Shown: positions 1 through 8,891 of the stretch, in pieces
Layout of the letters: each line of letters opens with the position of its first letter
Position numbering within the stretch: the first letter of the stretch is position 1
DNA from: CAJXMH01 sp040220135
GTDB taxonomy: Bacteria > Bacteroidota > Bacteroidia > Flavobacteriales_E > Vicingaceae
Assembly (NCBI GenBank): GCA_040220135.1
Contig: JAVJTT010000009.1
Coordinates: forward strand, 124,001-188,000
Direction of reading: 5' to 3'
DNA: 64,000 nucleotides
The notes under the pieces: model-generated
What the model was told of the DNA's origin: nothing
What the model saw: the letters and a program-made list of their open reading frames with translations, nothing else
The model's database searches: none
Program-made: the position numbers and the translations under genes

Positions 1-1
1 G

Positions 2-1009
2 GCTAAAAAATCTCGCGAAGTTTTTGACGTAAGAAGACTAGCAGCGGGTAAAAAATACAGCATTTTCACCTCCAAAGACAGTTTGCAAAAAGCGCAGTAT
101 TTCGTATACCAGCCAAATGCCATCGACTATGTGGTTTACGACCTGAGCGATAGCATTGAAATTCGTCGAGGACAAAAAGAAGTAAGAGTTAAAACCAAAA
201 GTGTGGCCGGGGTCATCAATTCCTCTTTGTATGAAACTTTGCAAGACCAAAATAGTAGTCCTGCTTTAGCAGTAAAACTTGCCGACATATTTGCTTGGTC
301 AATTGACTTTTACCGCATTCAAAAGGGCGATTGGTTTAAAGCGATTTACGAAGTACAGTATGTGGACGAAGAAGCCATTGGCACCGGCAGAATTCTAGCG
401 GTTGAGTTCTCGCATTTCGATGAACCTTATTTAGGCTTTTATTTTGAGCAAGATGGCAAAGCCGATTATTTTGATGAAGAAGCAAACAGTTTGAGAAAGG
501 CGTTTCTAAAATCCCCTTTGAAGTTTAGTCGTCTTTCTTCACGCTATACCAAAAGAAGGTTTCATCCGGTGCAAAAAAGGTGGAAAGCTCATTTAGGTAC
601 CGATTATGCCGCACCAACCGGAACTCCAATAATGAGCACCGGTGATGGAGTAGTGATTGCCGCTTCATATACCGGCGGCAATGGCCGCTATGTAAAAGTA
701 AAACACAATAGCGCCTACACCACTCAGTATTTACACATGAGCCGCCGAAATGTAAAAGTGGGCCAACATGTAAAACAAGGAGACATTATTGGCTATGTGG
801 GTAGCACCGGTTTAGCCACGGGGCCACATGTTTGTTACCGTTTTTGGAAGAATGGCAGACAAGTGGATCACCTAAAAGAAGATTTTCCGGCAGCAGAACC
901 CATAAAAGCTGAACACAAAGCTCGATTTGAGCAAGAAATGAATAGGTGGATGAATTCGCTTGACAGTTTGCAGGTTAAAGAAAAGGGTCAGCTGATTGCC
1001 TCAAAGTAA
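2..1009 (+). CDS. M23 family metallopeptidase (5' end outside window)
   Basis: Zn endopeptidase of the LytM/lysostaphin type, which cuts peptidoglycan cross-links in the periplasm. The frame is open from base 2, so the gene begins before the window; a TTG at 83 is only an internal codon. Of 335 visible residues, the first ~190 resemble the N-terminal region of Bacteroidota M23 proteins and the catalytic domain spans about 190-300. Visible metal/catalytic residues are H197 and D201 (HLGTD), H245 (YLHM) and H276 in GPHVCYRF. The second His of the usual HxH motif is a Cys (C278). A basic C-terminal tail follows. The stop overlaps by 9 bp the convergent channel gene. No signal peptide can be seen because the start is missing. 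Confidence 0.93.
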   Translation, partial: AKKSREVFDVRRLAAGKKYSIFTSKDSLQKAQYFVYQPNAIDYVVYDLSDSIEIRRGQKEVRVKTKSVAGVINSSLYETLQDQNSSPALAVKLADIFAWSIDFYRIQKGDWFKAIYEVQYVDEEAIGTGRILAVEFSHFDEPYLGFYFEQDGKADYFDEEANSLRKAFLKSPLKFSRLSSRYTKRRFHPVQKRWKAHLGTDYAAPTGTPIMSTGDGVVIAASYTGGNGRYVKVKHNSAYTTQYLHMSRRNVKVGQHVKQGDIIGYVGSTGLATGPHVCYRFWKNGRQVDHLKEDFPAAEPIKAEHKARFEQEMNRWMNSLDSLQVKEKGQLIASK

Positions 1010-1855
1010 AGCCCCGCAATACTTGCAATAGCTCGCTTTTGGATCGTGACCTTCTTTAGAACATTGAGGGCAGGATTGACGACTCACCCCTTCACCATCT
1101 TTGCTAGAAGAACGGCTGAGCTCAGAGGTCACAATTCCGGTTGGCACAGCAATTATTCCATAACCCAAAAGCATCACAAGAGAAGCAATAGATTGACCTA
1201 ATACTGTTTGCGGAGCAATATCTCCATAACCTACCGTTGTAATGGTTACGATGGTCCAATACACACTGGTTGGTATACTGGTAAAGCCGTTTTCCGGACC
1301 TTCAATAATATACATCACTGATCCCATAATCAAGACCAAGACAACCACGGCTCCAATAAAAACCGTGATTTTGGCAAAACTGGCACGCAAAGCCTTGACT
1401 AACACCTGTGCTTCAGATACGTACCTTCCTAGCTTTAAGACTCGAAAAACGCGAAGTAATCGAATGGTCCGAATAACCATTAAGTATTGAGGACCGGCCA
1501 CAAATAAGCTCAGATAGGTAGGCAAAATAGAAAGCAAATCTATGACCCCCATAAAACTGGTGGCATATTTTAAAGGCTTTCCCACTGAAATTAAACGCAG
1601 AACATACTCGATGGTAAACAATATGGTAAAAGTCCACTCCGCCATTACCATCACAGTATGGTGTCTTTCACTAAAACCCTCAACTGTTTCAAGCATCACG
1701 GCAATTACAGATAACACAATCGCCCAAAGCAAGACCACATCGAAGAGTTTCCCCATGGGAGTATCCGCTTCAAAGATGACTTCATGCATCTTCACCTTCC
1801 AATCTGGTGCTTTCTTTTGATCAATCTTGCTGTAAGTAGGATTTTTTGGCTTCAT
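1001..1855 (-). CDS. Voltage-gated-type potassium channel with C-terminal zinc ribbon
   Basis: Six-TM ion transporter family protein, inferred to conduct K+ across the inner membrane. An S4-like segment carries Arg/Lys about every third residue (IRTIRLLRVFRVLKLGRY), then S5, a pore helix and the TVGYGD selectivity filter, then S6. The C-terminus is a short zinc ribbon, CPQC followed by CKYC. The frame is open to an ATG at 1921, but the ATG at 1855 (MKPKNPTYSK) is preferred because the longer version overlaps the start of the divergent GSCFA gene. That gives 284 residues. No cyclic-nucleotide or RCK domain is seen. Confidence 0.9.
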   Translation of the reverse strand: MKPKNPTYSKIDQKKAPDWKVKMHEVIFEADTPMGKLFDVVLLWAIVLSVIAVMLETVEGFSERHHTVMVMAEWTFTILFTIEYVLRLISVGKPLKYATSFMGVIDLLSILPTYLSLFVAGPQYLMVIRTIRLLRVFRVLKLGRYVSEAQVLVKALRASFAKITVFIGAVVVLVLIMGSVMYIIEGPENGFTSIPTSVYWTIVTITTVGYGDIAPQTVLGQSIASLVMLLGYGIIAVPTGIVTSELSRSSSKDGEGVSRQSCPQCSKEGHDPKASYCKYCGALL

Positions 1856-1890
1856 GAACCTTAACTTCGCTTTTGAATTGATGCTAAGAT

Positions 1891-2880
1891 ATGAAACTCC
1901 GTACTGAATTTCAGCCTTCACCCTCTGATCTTAATTTAGATCATTTTCATGCCCTCTTGTTTTGCGGTTCTTGTTTCGCTGAAAACATCGGAAATAAATT
2001 AGGTGACCGAAAATTTAAAAGCACCATTAATCCTTTCGGAATCAGCTACAACCCACTCTCACTTTTTAAATTATTAAGTTTAAGTGAAGCGGAATTACAG
2101 TCCATAAAAAACAGTTTAGAGCATAGAGAAAGCCGGTTTTTTCATTTTGATTTTCACTCTGATTTAGATTCTCTTTCTGAAAATGCTGCCAAAGAAAAGC
2201 TACAAACGGCTTTTGAACGGCAGAAAGAAGTTTTGAAAAAAGCCGAAGTGATCTTTATTTCTTTAGGGACAGCATGGGTCTATCGAAGAAAAGTGAATAA
2301 TAAGATTGTAAACAACTGCCACAAAGTTCCGGCTAGTGAGTTTACCAAAGAGCTGCTTGAGGTAGATACCATTGTTGAAGCATTCCACGCAATGCAAGCC
2401 CAACTTTCTAAATGGTATAAAAAAGACTTTAAATTCGTTTTTACCGTAAGTCCGGTTAGGCATTTAAAAGATGGATTTAGAGAAAACCAAATCAGCAAAT
2501 CTACTTTGCATTTAGCCACTCAAAAAATTAATCAACTCTACCCCAACATGCATTACTTTCCGGCTTATGAGCTATTGCTAGATGATTTACGAGATTACCG
2601 CTTTTATACTGAAGATTTAGTACACCCTAGCGCACAAGCAGTTGAATACATCTGGCAAAAATTCAAAGCAAGCTATTTGTCTAAACCATGCCTGAATTTA
2701 CTTTCTGAAATTGAGCAAATTCAAAACGGCTTATCACATAAAGCTTTCCACCCTGAATCAGAAAAACATCAAGAGTTCCTTAACAAACTTCTCCTTAAGA
2801 TGGATTCTTTAGAAAAAAAACATGGTCTAAACTATCAGGTTGAAAAGGAGAAAATCAAGCAGCAATTACTCACGCAATAA
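1891..2880 (+). CDS. GSCFA domain protein
   Basis: The family-defining sequence FCGSCFAENIG lies near residue 28, followed by the conserved NPFGISYNPLS stretch near residue 50. The family is found mainly in Bacteroidota and resembles SGNH/GDSL-like hydrolases, but I know of no established substrate. A late H in EDLVHPS fits the SGNH catalytic His position. Length is 329 residues with no signal peptide, so it is probably cytoplasmic. It is divergent from the K+ channel with ~35 bp between starts. Its 3' end overlaps the convergent SDR gene by 15 bp. Confidence 0.9.
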   Translation: MKLRTEFQPSPSDLNLDHFHALLFCGSCFAENIGNKLGDRKFKSTINPFGISYNPLSLFKLLSLSEAELQSIKNSLEHRESRFFHFDFHSDLDSLSENAAKEKLQTAFERQKEVLKKAEVIFISLGTAWVYRRKVNNKIVNNCHKVPASEFTKELLEVDTIVEAFHAMQAQLSKWYKKDFKFVFTVSPVRHLKDGFRENQISKSTLHLATQKINQLYPNMHYFPAYELLLDDLRDYRFYTEDLVHPSAQAVEYIWQKFKASYLSKPCLNLLSEIEQIQNGLSHKAFHPESEKHQEFLNKLLLKMDSLEKKHGLNYQVEKEKIKQQLLTQ

Positions 2881-3624
2881 ATTCGAAGTATTGGCTTGAG
2901 CGGTTGGCATGATCAGCAAATCGTTTACATTCACATGAGCCGGACGTGACGTTACAAAGTAAACCGCCTCTGCAATGTCTTCTGCTTTTAAAGGTTGGTA
3001 GCCGTCATAAACGGCTTCTGCTTTTTCTTCATCCCCATCGTAGCGGACTTTTGAAAATTCTGTATTCACTGCACCAGGGCAAACGGCAGAAACTTTGATT
3101 TTGTGCGGTAAAAGATCCATCCGCATGGCTTTGGTAATTCCCTCAACTGCATGCTTGGTAGCACAGTAAACGTTTCCTTTTGCATAAACCTCTTTGCCTG
3201 CTATAGAACCAATGTTGACAATATGCCCTTTGTGCTGTTTAATCATTAAAGGCATAATTTGCCGAGAAACATAAAGCAAACCCTTGATGTTGGTATCGAT
3301 CATGGTTTCCCAATCATCAATACTGCCTTCTTGAATGTCGCTAAAGCCCTTAGCTAAACCGGCATTGTTAATTAGTACATCAATGTTTGCCCAATCGTCG
3401 TGCAATTTTCCCAGCTCTTCTTCTACACTTTCTTTATTCCGGACATCAAAGCAAAGGGTTAGCACCTTAATCCCATGTTGATTTTCAAGCTTGTTGCGTA
3501 ATGTTTGCAGCAAGTGATCTCTTCTACCGGTTAAGATCAAGTTATACTGATTGGAAGCATACAATTGAGCGCAAGCAGCTCCAATTCCAGCTGTTGCGCC
3601 CGTTATCATGGCGAGTTTACTCAT
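2866..3624 (-). CDS. SDR family NAD(P)-dependent oxidoreductase
   Basis: Classical short-chain dehydrogenase of 252 residues, cytoplasmic. Visible features are the Rossmann motif TGATAGIGAAC at the N-terminus, the NNAG motif near residue 88, the catalytic Ser in IGSIAG, and the YCATK (YxxxK) dyad near residue 153. It looks closest to the YdfG/serine-3-dehydrogenase-like subgroup, whose members reduce 3-hydroxy acids or short aldehydes, but the substrate is not deducible. It lies just downstream of the pirin gene on the same strand with a 3-bp gap, so the two are probably co-transcribed. Confidence 0.9.
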   Translation of the reverse strand: MSKLAMITGATAGIGAACAQLYASNQYNLILTGRRDHLLQTLRNKLENQHGIKVLTLCFDVRNKESVEEELGKLHDDWANIDVLINNAGLAKGFSDIQEGSIDDWETMIDTNIKGLLYVSRQIMPLMIKQHKGHIVNIGSIAGKEVYAKGNVYCATKHAVEGITKAMRMDLLPHKIKVSAVCPGAVNTEFSKVRYDGDEEKAEAVYDGYQPLKAEDIAEAVYFVTSRPAHVNVNDLLIMPTAQANTSNLLRE

Positions 3625-3627
3625 AGT

Positions 3628-4377
3628 CTAAATCATTCGCTCTGAATAGGTTTGATAGCTCAACTTTTCGGGCTGAGAAATCCTAAACAAAGTGGTGTTT
3701 GGTTCGGCTTTTAAAGTTAGTTGATTTTCTTCAGTCAGCTTAAAGAAATCATCCTTTTCTAAGCTCTCACCTTGAATTTCTACTTTTCCTTTTACCACAT
3801 AAAAAGAATGTACCTCATCATGGGCTAAATTAAAAGTCACCTTATCTGCTTTTAAATCATGTTGAAGTATTTCTACCCCACTGCTATCCATTTGCATGGG
3901 TGAGCCTTCCCCTTTAAAGACCTTAGTAACCATTCCTTCTTCTTCCTTTAGCGGAAATTTATCATGCTGATAGTCATTGTATGAAGCTGGCTTTTCTAAA
4001 CTTTTTCTCAAATCCGGATCAAACCAAATTTGGAACATGTGGGCACCGGCATTGAGCTTTTCAGAATGCGATATCCCATTTCCAGAACGAATAATTTGAG
4101 CGGCTCCGGTATCCAGCTTTTTCCACTCTTCATCCCCTGTGTCATAGTGTTCTATGGAACCTTCCATCACAAAAGATAGAATTTCAAAACCTTGATGCGG
4201 ATGCAGACCAATGGTACTGCCTTCATCGCTCCAAGCATGTGACCAATAAAACAGATTTGAAAATGGTTTTAAATGACCACCCTCTCTGGGGAAGCCAATC
4301 GGTTTGTTTTCTAAGATCTCGCCACCGTTAAACTCACCGGCAGCTTGTTGATTTTTACGAATGATTTGTATTGACAT
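3628..4377 (-). CDS. Pirin family protein (bicupin)
   Basis: Pirin-like bicupin of 249 residues. The N-terminal cupin shows the metal-site pattern LHPHQGFE followed by HYD and later SHSE, giving His/Glu ligands for one Fe. The C-terminal cupin half (residues ~160-235) is more degenerate. Family members act as redox-sensing iron proteins or quercetin 2,3-dioxygenases; the role here is unknown. The pairing with the SDR gene suggests the first step of a small detoxification operon, which is inference. Confidence 0.9.
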   Translation of the reverse strand: MSIQIIRKNQQAAGEFNGGEILENKPIGFPREGGHLKPFSNLFYWSHAWSDEGSTIGLHPHQGFEILSFVMEGSIEHYDTGDEEWKKLDTGAAQIIRSGNGISHSEKLNAGAHMFQIWFDPDLRKSLEKPASYNDYQHDKFPLKEEEGMVTKVFKGEGSPMQMDSSGVEILQHDLKADKVTFNLAHDEVHSFYVVKGKVEIQGESLEKDDFFKLTEENQLTLKAEPNTTLFRISQPEKLSYQTYSERMI

Positions 4378-4545
4378 ATTATTTTAGATTTTGGTGGATG
4401 GCCATTTTTAGAATTTTGGTTAGGAACGAACTAAATGAGGCTAATGATTGAAGAAGCTTCCCTGATAGATTCTGGGAAGATCGCTGAAATCATCCGCATT
4501 TAGGAGCGGAAAACCAAAATTATAAAACAGGCCTAGATTTTTTTG

Positions 4546-4576
4546 ATTACTTTTTTCATCAATGGAAAAAAGTAAT
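4546..4576 (-). other. AT-rich stem-loop downstream of dps
   Basis: A perfect 12-bp inverted repeat (4546-4557 with 4565-4576) around a 7-nt loop lies 30 bp after the dps stop. The arms are mostly A/T, and no U-tract follows the hairpin in the dps direction, so it is not a canonical terminator. It may still end or protect the dps transcript. The rest of 4378-4606 shows nothing I can name apart from a weak 6-bp stem near 4456-4479. Confidence 0.35.
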
Positions 4577-4606
4577 AGAAAATCAAGATAATTACAATCT
4601 AGCTTC

Positions 4607-5077
4607 TTAGTTGTTCAAGAATGAGGCAAACATCCAAACGGTCTTTTCTTGGGTAGATAAATACTCACTCATTAAAGCCAAGGTTCCTTCATCATTAGCC
4701 TCTCCGGCTAAACTTAGTATTTCTCTTTCCAAAGCAATTAAAATTCTCAACCCTTCTAGCAAAGCCTCTACCGTAGATTTTGAATCTGAAAGATCTTTGT
4801 ACTCCTTAATGCTTGACGCTTTTACAAAGTCAGTATAAGTGTGCATCGGTTGTTCGCCCAAGGTAAGAATGCGCTCGGCTACTTCATCAATTGACAATTG
4901 AGCTGCATTGTACAACTCTTCAAACTTTTCATGCAGCACAAAAAAATCATTGCCTTTAATGTTCCAATGAAAACCTCTTAGGTTTTGATAATACACTTCG
5001 TAATTGGCCAAAAGCTGATTTAACTTTTCAGCAATTTCTATGTTTGATTGTCCTTTTAATCCGGTTATATTTTCCAT
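4607..5077 (-). CDS. dps: Dps family ferritin-like DNA-protection protein
   Basis: Dodecameric mini-ferritin that oxidises Fe(II) with peroxide and stores iron, protecting DNA. In 156 residues the inter-subunit ferroxidase ligands are visible as H37, H49, E53, D64 and E68, with the same spacing as in E. coli Dps (12, 4, 11, 4) and a Glu/Asp swap at the third position. The N-terminus is short and lacks a Lys-rich DNA-binding tail, so DNA binding may be weak. A promoter-like region with a palindrome lies upstream. Confidence 0.95.
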   Translation of the reverse strand: MENITGLKGQSNIEIAEKLNQLLANYEVYYQNLRGFHWNIKGNDFFVLHEKFEELYNAAQLSIDEVAERILTLGEQPMHTYTDFVKASSIKEYKDLSDSKSTVEALLEGLRILIALEREILSLAGEANDEGTLALMSEYLSTQEKTVWMFASFLNN

Positions 5078-5107
5078 GATTTTTTGGTTTATGGTTTATA
5101 TTTTCAC

Positions 5108-5145
5108 CAAAGTTCGGACTGCTAAATACATTTATCAAATTGATA
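5108..5145 (-). promoter_or_regulatory. Putative dps promoter with overlapping palindrome
   Basis: Read on the minus strand, a TTTG (5136-5139) is followed after 20 nt by GAACTTTG (5108-5115), close to the Bacteroidota pattern TTTG-N19-TAnnTTTG. The TTTG lies inside a 13-bp palindrome, TATCAAATTGATA (5133-5145), nested in a longer imperfect CATTTA...TAAATG repeat. This is a plausible operator for a peroxide- or iron-responsive regulator. The regulator is not identified. Confidence 0.35.
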
Positions 5146-5180
5146 TTTTAAATGATTTCATTGACGTAGTAGATGGAATT

Positions 5181-5215
5181 AAAAATAAAAAAAAAGGAGC
5201 TGGTTTAGCTCCTTT
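5181..5215 (-). terminator. Rho-independent terminator of the collagen-like lipoprotein gene
   Basis: A 9-bp stem (AAAGGAGCT at 5193-5201 with 5207-5215) and a 5-nt loop are followed on the minus strand by a long U-tract (A-run 5181-5195 on the plus strand). It lies 34 bp past the lipoprotein stop and insulates dps from that gene. Confidence 0.8.
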
Positions 5216-5248
5216 CTCTTTTATCTTGTCTCTCTTTTCTTTATTCTG

Positions 5249-5842
5249 CTATATCCCGTAAACCGCTTGTAGCATCTCCATGTCTTTGTAATCCATGTTT
5301 TTAACCAAGCTAGCAGGTGGAATGATAACTACTTTAAACTCTCTATCTCCTGGAAAAGTTGCACTATTACCAATGTTCGCGCGTAAACTATTACTATTAC
5401 TTAAGAACAAACTATCGGTATCATAACTAAACTGAATTTGGATAGTGGCTGTCAATGGGTTCCCATTCTGATCTAAAAGACCTATGTTATAACTGTATGG
5501 CAATGCATCCCAATCAGTATCAGGAGATTGTCTTTGATAAGTCATAACAAGACCATCATCAACAACTTCTTGAGTGATTTCAGCTATATTGCGAGCATAA
5601 GTTTTGACTGACCCTGTAGACCATGCAGAACTAGGCACATTAAAAGTTACAGCACCTACATTCGCATTACCATCTATTCCATCTTGCCCTGCGGGACCAG
5701 TATCGCCTTTAGGCCCTGTAGCTCCCGGCGAGCCAACCGGACCAACCGGTCCGGTGTCGCCATCTTCTGGGTTACAAGCCACTACAGCTAAGGTTATCAG
5801 TGATATCAATAGGATGCTAATTTTCGTTCTTCTACGCTTCAT
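5249..5842 (-). CDS. Lipoprotein with collagen-like Gly-X-Y segment
   Basis: A 197-residue exported lipoprotein. A basic, hydrophobic signal peptide ends in the lipobox AVVAC with lipidated Cys at C23. Residues 28-60 form 11 Gly-X-Y triplets (GDT, GPV, GPV, GSP, GAT, GPK and so on), as in bacterial collagen-like triple helices. A globular beta-rich domain of ~135 residues without a recognised family follows. The arrangement suggests a trimeric surface or periplasmic stalk with a C-terminal head. It has its own terminator and appears monocistronic. Confidence 0.88.
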   Translation of the reverse strand: MKRRRTKISILLISLITLAVVACNPEDGDTGPVGPVGSPGATGPKGDTGPAGQDGIDGNANVGAVTFNVPSSAWSTGSVKTYARNIAEITQEVVDDGLVMTYQRQSPDTDWDALPYSYNIGLLDQNGNPLTATIQIQFSYDTDSLFLSNSNSLRANIGNSATFPGDREFKVVIIPPASLVKNMDYKDMEMLQAVYGI

Positions 5843-5887
5843 TTTATTCTTCTTTTATTCGAGTCCCAAATATAAGTTTTCTCTTAT

Positions 5888-8887
5888 TTATTCTCTATTG
5901 ACGTAATCCAATCGTTGCATGTTGCCTACCTCTATGGTGGCGTAGCCAAATTCTTCTACTACTTTTCCCTCTACTAAGTAACAGCCCTTCCCTCTAAAAG
6001 GCAGGCGACTAACCACCGGAGGAAAGTGAACCGTATCGATCCAACCGCCTTCTCGGTCTATAAAAGTACCAAACTGCATCAACTTACCCTTGGTAGTTCT
6101 GGTGATTTTTACCGTCACCAAATAACCTACTAAGGCGATGTTTTTGCCCAAAAATCGCAGTAAGTCTTTCGCCAATAAATCGGAAGGCAGTTTTTCTTTC
6201 AATAAAGAAAAAGGCGAGCAAAGTGGAAAACCCAAGAGCTCCATTTGGTCAAAAGCTTCTTCGTAATCCAATTGATCTAATTCCGGCATGGCAAATTTTC
6301 TTCCCTCAATGGGAAAAAGTTGCTGGTCTACCTTGGTCTTTTTGGCTCCGCCTAACAAACGATGCACCTCCCACATCAGTTGCTGCTTGCTTTTACCGCT
6401 AAAGCGAAATGCCCCTACCCTGACCAAGATCACCAATTGTTCTTTGGAAATCTCACAGCGGTTTACGAACTCATCCAAGCTTTTGAATTCTCCGTGCTGT
6501 CTTCGCTCTTCAAGGAAGGCATTCACCACTCTTTCTTCTAAGTCGCGCACCAAATAAAAGCCGATGTAAAGGGTATTCTTTCCTTCTAAAACCGAAAGTA
6601 AATTACTCCGATTCACGCAAGGCGCTTCTACTTTAGCACCTAACATTCTAGCTTCATGCAAATACATTTCAGTGCTGTAAAATCCGCCGCCATTGTTTAA
6701 CACCCCAATGATAAACTCCATGGGGTAGTGCGCTTTTAAGTATAAACTCTGATAACTTTCTACCGCATAAGAAGCCGAATGTCCTTTAGAGAAAGCATAA
6801 CCGGCAAAACTTTCGGTCTGCCGCCACACTTCAGCCGTTACTGCATCTGGATAACCCTTTTGCTTGCAGTTATCGAAAAACTTTTGCTTTACCTTGGCAA
6901 ACTCGGTTCGCGAACGAAACTTGCCCGACATTCCTCTACGCAACATATCAGCCTCCCCCAAGTCTAAACCAGCAAAGTAATGCGCCACTTTGATCACATC
7001 TTCTTGGTACACCATTACGCCATAGGTTTCTTCCATCAAGTCTTGCATGATTTTGGGCGTGGTTTTTCGCCAACTTTCATCGGTCTTCTGCGAACGCAAA
7101 ATGTATTCGCGCATCATGCCCGATTTGGCTACCCCTGGACGAATAATAGAGCTAGCCGCCACTAAACTCAAATAATCATCGGCTTTGAGTTTTTTGAGTA
7201 ACATTCGCATGGCCGGAGATTCTACATAAAAACAGCCCATGGCATCGCCGTTTCTGAGCAGACTCTTTACTTTTTCATCTTCAAAAAAGCGCTCCGTTTG
7301 GTGAATGTCTAAATTCGGTTCTAAGCCTTTTTCAATCACTAAGTCTACCGAATCTTTGATCTTCCCCAAGCCTCTTTGACTCAAAATATCAAACTTGTAC
7401 AAACCGGCATCTTCGGCGTGTACCATATCAAACTGCACAATGGGGTAACCTTTGGGCGGTAGGCTGGTGGCCGAATAATGATAAACTGGCTTTTCAGAGA
7501 TGATTACCCCACCGGCATGCACACTTAAATGACTGGGAATGCCATCCATATAACCGGCATAGCGATAGATCAAACGCACATAATCATCTGGCGTGCTTTC
7601 TTGCTTTTTTTGGTTCGACAAAAGGTCGAGCTCAGTTTTGGGCAAACCAAACACTTTTCCCAATTCGCGCATCAAGGATTTGTAAGTAAAAGTGTTGTAG
7701 GTCGCCAACAAAGCAATTTGATGATTGCCTCCATATTTCTCAAAAAGGTAATCGGTTACTTGCTCGCGGTCTTTCCACGAAAAGTCTATGTCGAAGTCGG
7801 GTGGGTTTTCCCGATAAGGATTGATGAAACGCTCAAAGTACAAATCCAGCTTCACCGGATCTACATCGGTGATGCGCAGCAAGTAGGCGACGATGCTATT
7901 GGCACCACTTCCTCTACCGACGTAAAAAAAGCCTCGCTCTCGGGCAAAACGCAACATATCCCAATTAATTAAAAAGTAAGATTCAAAGCCCTGCTCATGA
8001 ATCAACTTTAGCTCTTTTTGCAAACGCTCTTGCACCTCAGCTTGCTGCTTTTTACTGGGATAGCGATACGGCAAACCCGCTTCACACAACTGACGAATCA
8101 GTTTTTGATCTTCCTCTTTAGAGGCAGTAAAGTTTTGCTTGTTGTGATTTACCGAACCACTTTTCTGATTGCCTTTGTAAACAAAACTAATTTCTGCTGT
8201 AGCTAGAAGCCGCTCGGCATTCTCCTTGATCTGGGGAAAATCAAGCAGGGCTTTTTCAATAGTAGCTTTAGAGTACATGCAGTGCTCAAGCTTTCCTACC
8301 TCTTTAGCCGGCAATTTAGAAAGCAAGCAATTGTTGCCAATGGCTCGTAACAAGCGATGAATATTAAAATCTCGCTTAGTTTGAACCGTAACGCTTTGTA
8401 GCAGCACAAACTTATCTTGGTGACCGCGCCATGGTGAAAAAGGCAAGTGTTTGAGTTGCTCCATGGAAATGCCGATAAACTCACCTTCTTTCAAGCGGAT
8501 AAACTGATGCCGAAAATGCTCAAAAGGATAGATCACAAAAGCCTGAGAAAACTCTGGCGCTCTTCTGGGAAAATTAGTCAGCCGACTTTGCTCTGCCGCA
8601 CTTTGGTGCAAAAAGCTAGAGAGGTAACGATTCAATTCTTCAAAACCACGGTTGTTTTTGGCAATACCGACAAATTGCTGCTTGGCTCCATTTCTAAAAT
8701 CAATTCCCACGATAGGTTTAATGCCGGCCAATTCAGCTTCGCGCACAAAATTGAGGCAAGCCGAAGTGTTGTTAATGTCGGTGAGCACCAAACTTTCTTG
8801 CTCATGTTGCTTGGCCAAGTCCAATAATTGGCTGATGCGGAGAGTTCCGTAACGGAAACTAAAAAAGCTATGACAGTTTAAATACAA
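5888..8887 (-). CDS. dnaE: DnaE-type DNA polymerase III alpha subunit (short, translesion-type)
   Basis: C-family polymerase of 999 residues, well short of the replicative DnaE of Bacteroidota (about 1,400-1,500 by my recollection). Order: PHP-like domain (1-~200), palm/fingers with the PDFDIDF active-site triad at D364/D366/D368, the FDILSQRGLGK stretch, helix-hairpin-helix region, and a C-terminal OB fold (~880-975). The PHP domain has lost metal ligands: the start reads LNCHSFFSF where HxH is expected, so proofreading there is unlikely. It sits 186 bp downstream of dinB on the same strand. The pairing resembles imuB/dnaE2 mutagenesis cassettes, although here the partner is an intact DinB and no imuA is present. 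Probably an accessory, damage-induced polymerase. Confidence 0.92.
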   Translation of the reverse strand: MYLNCHSFFSFRYGTLRISQLLDLAKQHEQESLVLTDINNTSACLNFVREAELAGIKPIVGIDFRNGAKQQFVGIAKNNRGFEELNRYLSSFLHQSAAEQSRLTNFPRRAPEFSQAFVIYPFEHFRHQFIRLKEGEFIGISMEQLKHLPFSPWRGHQDKFVLLQSVTVQTKRDFNIHRLLRAIGNNCLLSKLPAKEVGKLEHCMYSKATIEKALLDFPQIKENAERLLATAEISFVYKGNQKSGSVNHNKQNFTASKEEDQKLIRQLCEAGLPYRYPSKKQQAEVQERLQKELKLIHEQGFESYFLINWDMLRFARERGFFYVGRGSGANSIVAYLLRITDVDPVKLDLYFERFINPYRENPPDFDIDFSWKDREQVTDYLFEKYGGNHQIALLATYNTFTYKSLMRELGKVFGLPKTELDLLSNQKKQESTPDDYVRLIYRYAGYMDGIPSHLSVHAGGVIISEKPVYHYSATSLPPKGYPIVQFDMVHAEDAGLYKFDILSQRGLGKIKDSVDLVIEKGLEPNLDIHQTERFFEDEKVKSLLRNGDAMGCFYVESPAMRMLLKKLKADDYLSLVAASSIIRPGVAKSGMMREYILRSQKTDESWRKTTPKIMQDLMEETYGVMVYQEDVIKVAHYFAGLDLGEADMLRRGMSGKFRSRTEFAKVKQKFFDNCKQKGYPDAVTAEVWRQTESFAGYAFSKGHSASYAVESYQSLYLKAHYPMEFIIGVLNNGGGFYSTEMYLHEARMLGAKVEAPCVNRSNLLSVLEGKNTLYIGFYLVRDLEERVVNAFLEERRQHGEFKSLDEFVNRCEISKEQLVILVRVGAFRFSGKSKQQLMWEVHRLLGGAKKTKVDQQLFPIEGRKFAMPELDQLDYEEAFDQMELLGFPLCSPFSLLKEKLPSDLLAKDLLRFLGKNIALVGYLVTVKITRTTKGKLMQFGTFIDREGGWIDTVHFPPVVSRLPFRGKGCYLVEGKVVEEFGYATIEVGNMQRLDYVNRE

Positions 8888-8891
8888 TTTT

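Noticed and set aside
83..1009. M23 peptidase starting at the TTG at 83
   Set aside because: The frame is open from base 2 with family-like sequence upstream of the TTG, so the gene is truncated by the window rather than starting there.
5604..5906. Pro-rich ORF on the + strand opposite the collagen-like gene
   Set aside because: It is the antisense shadow of the Gly-X-Y repeat; its Pro/Gly pattern follows from the codons on the other strand.
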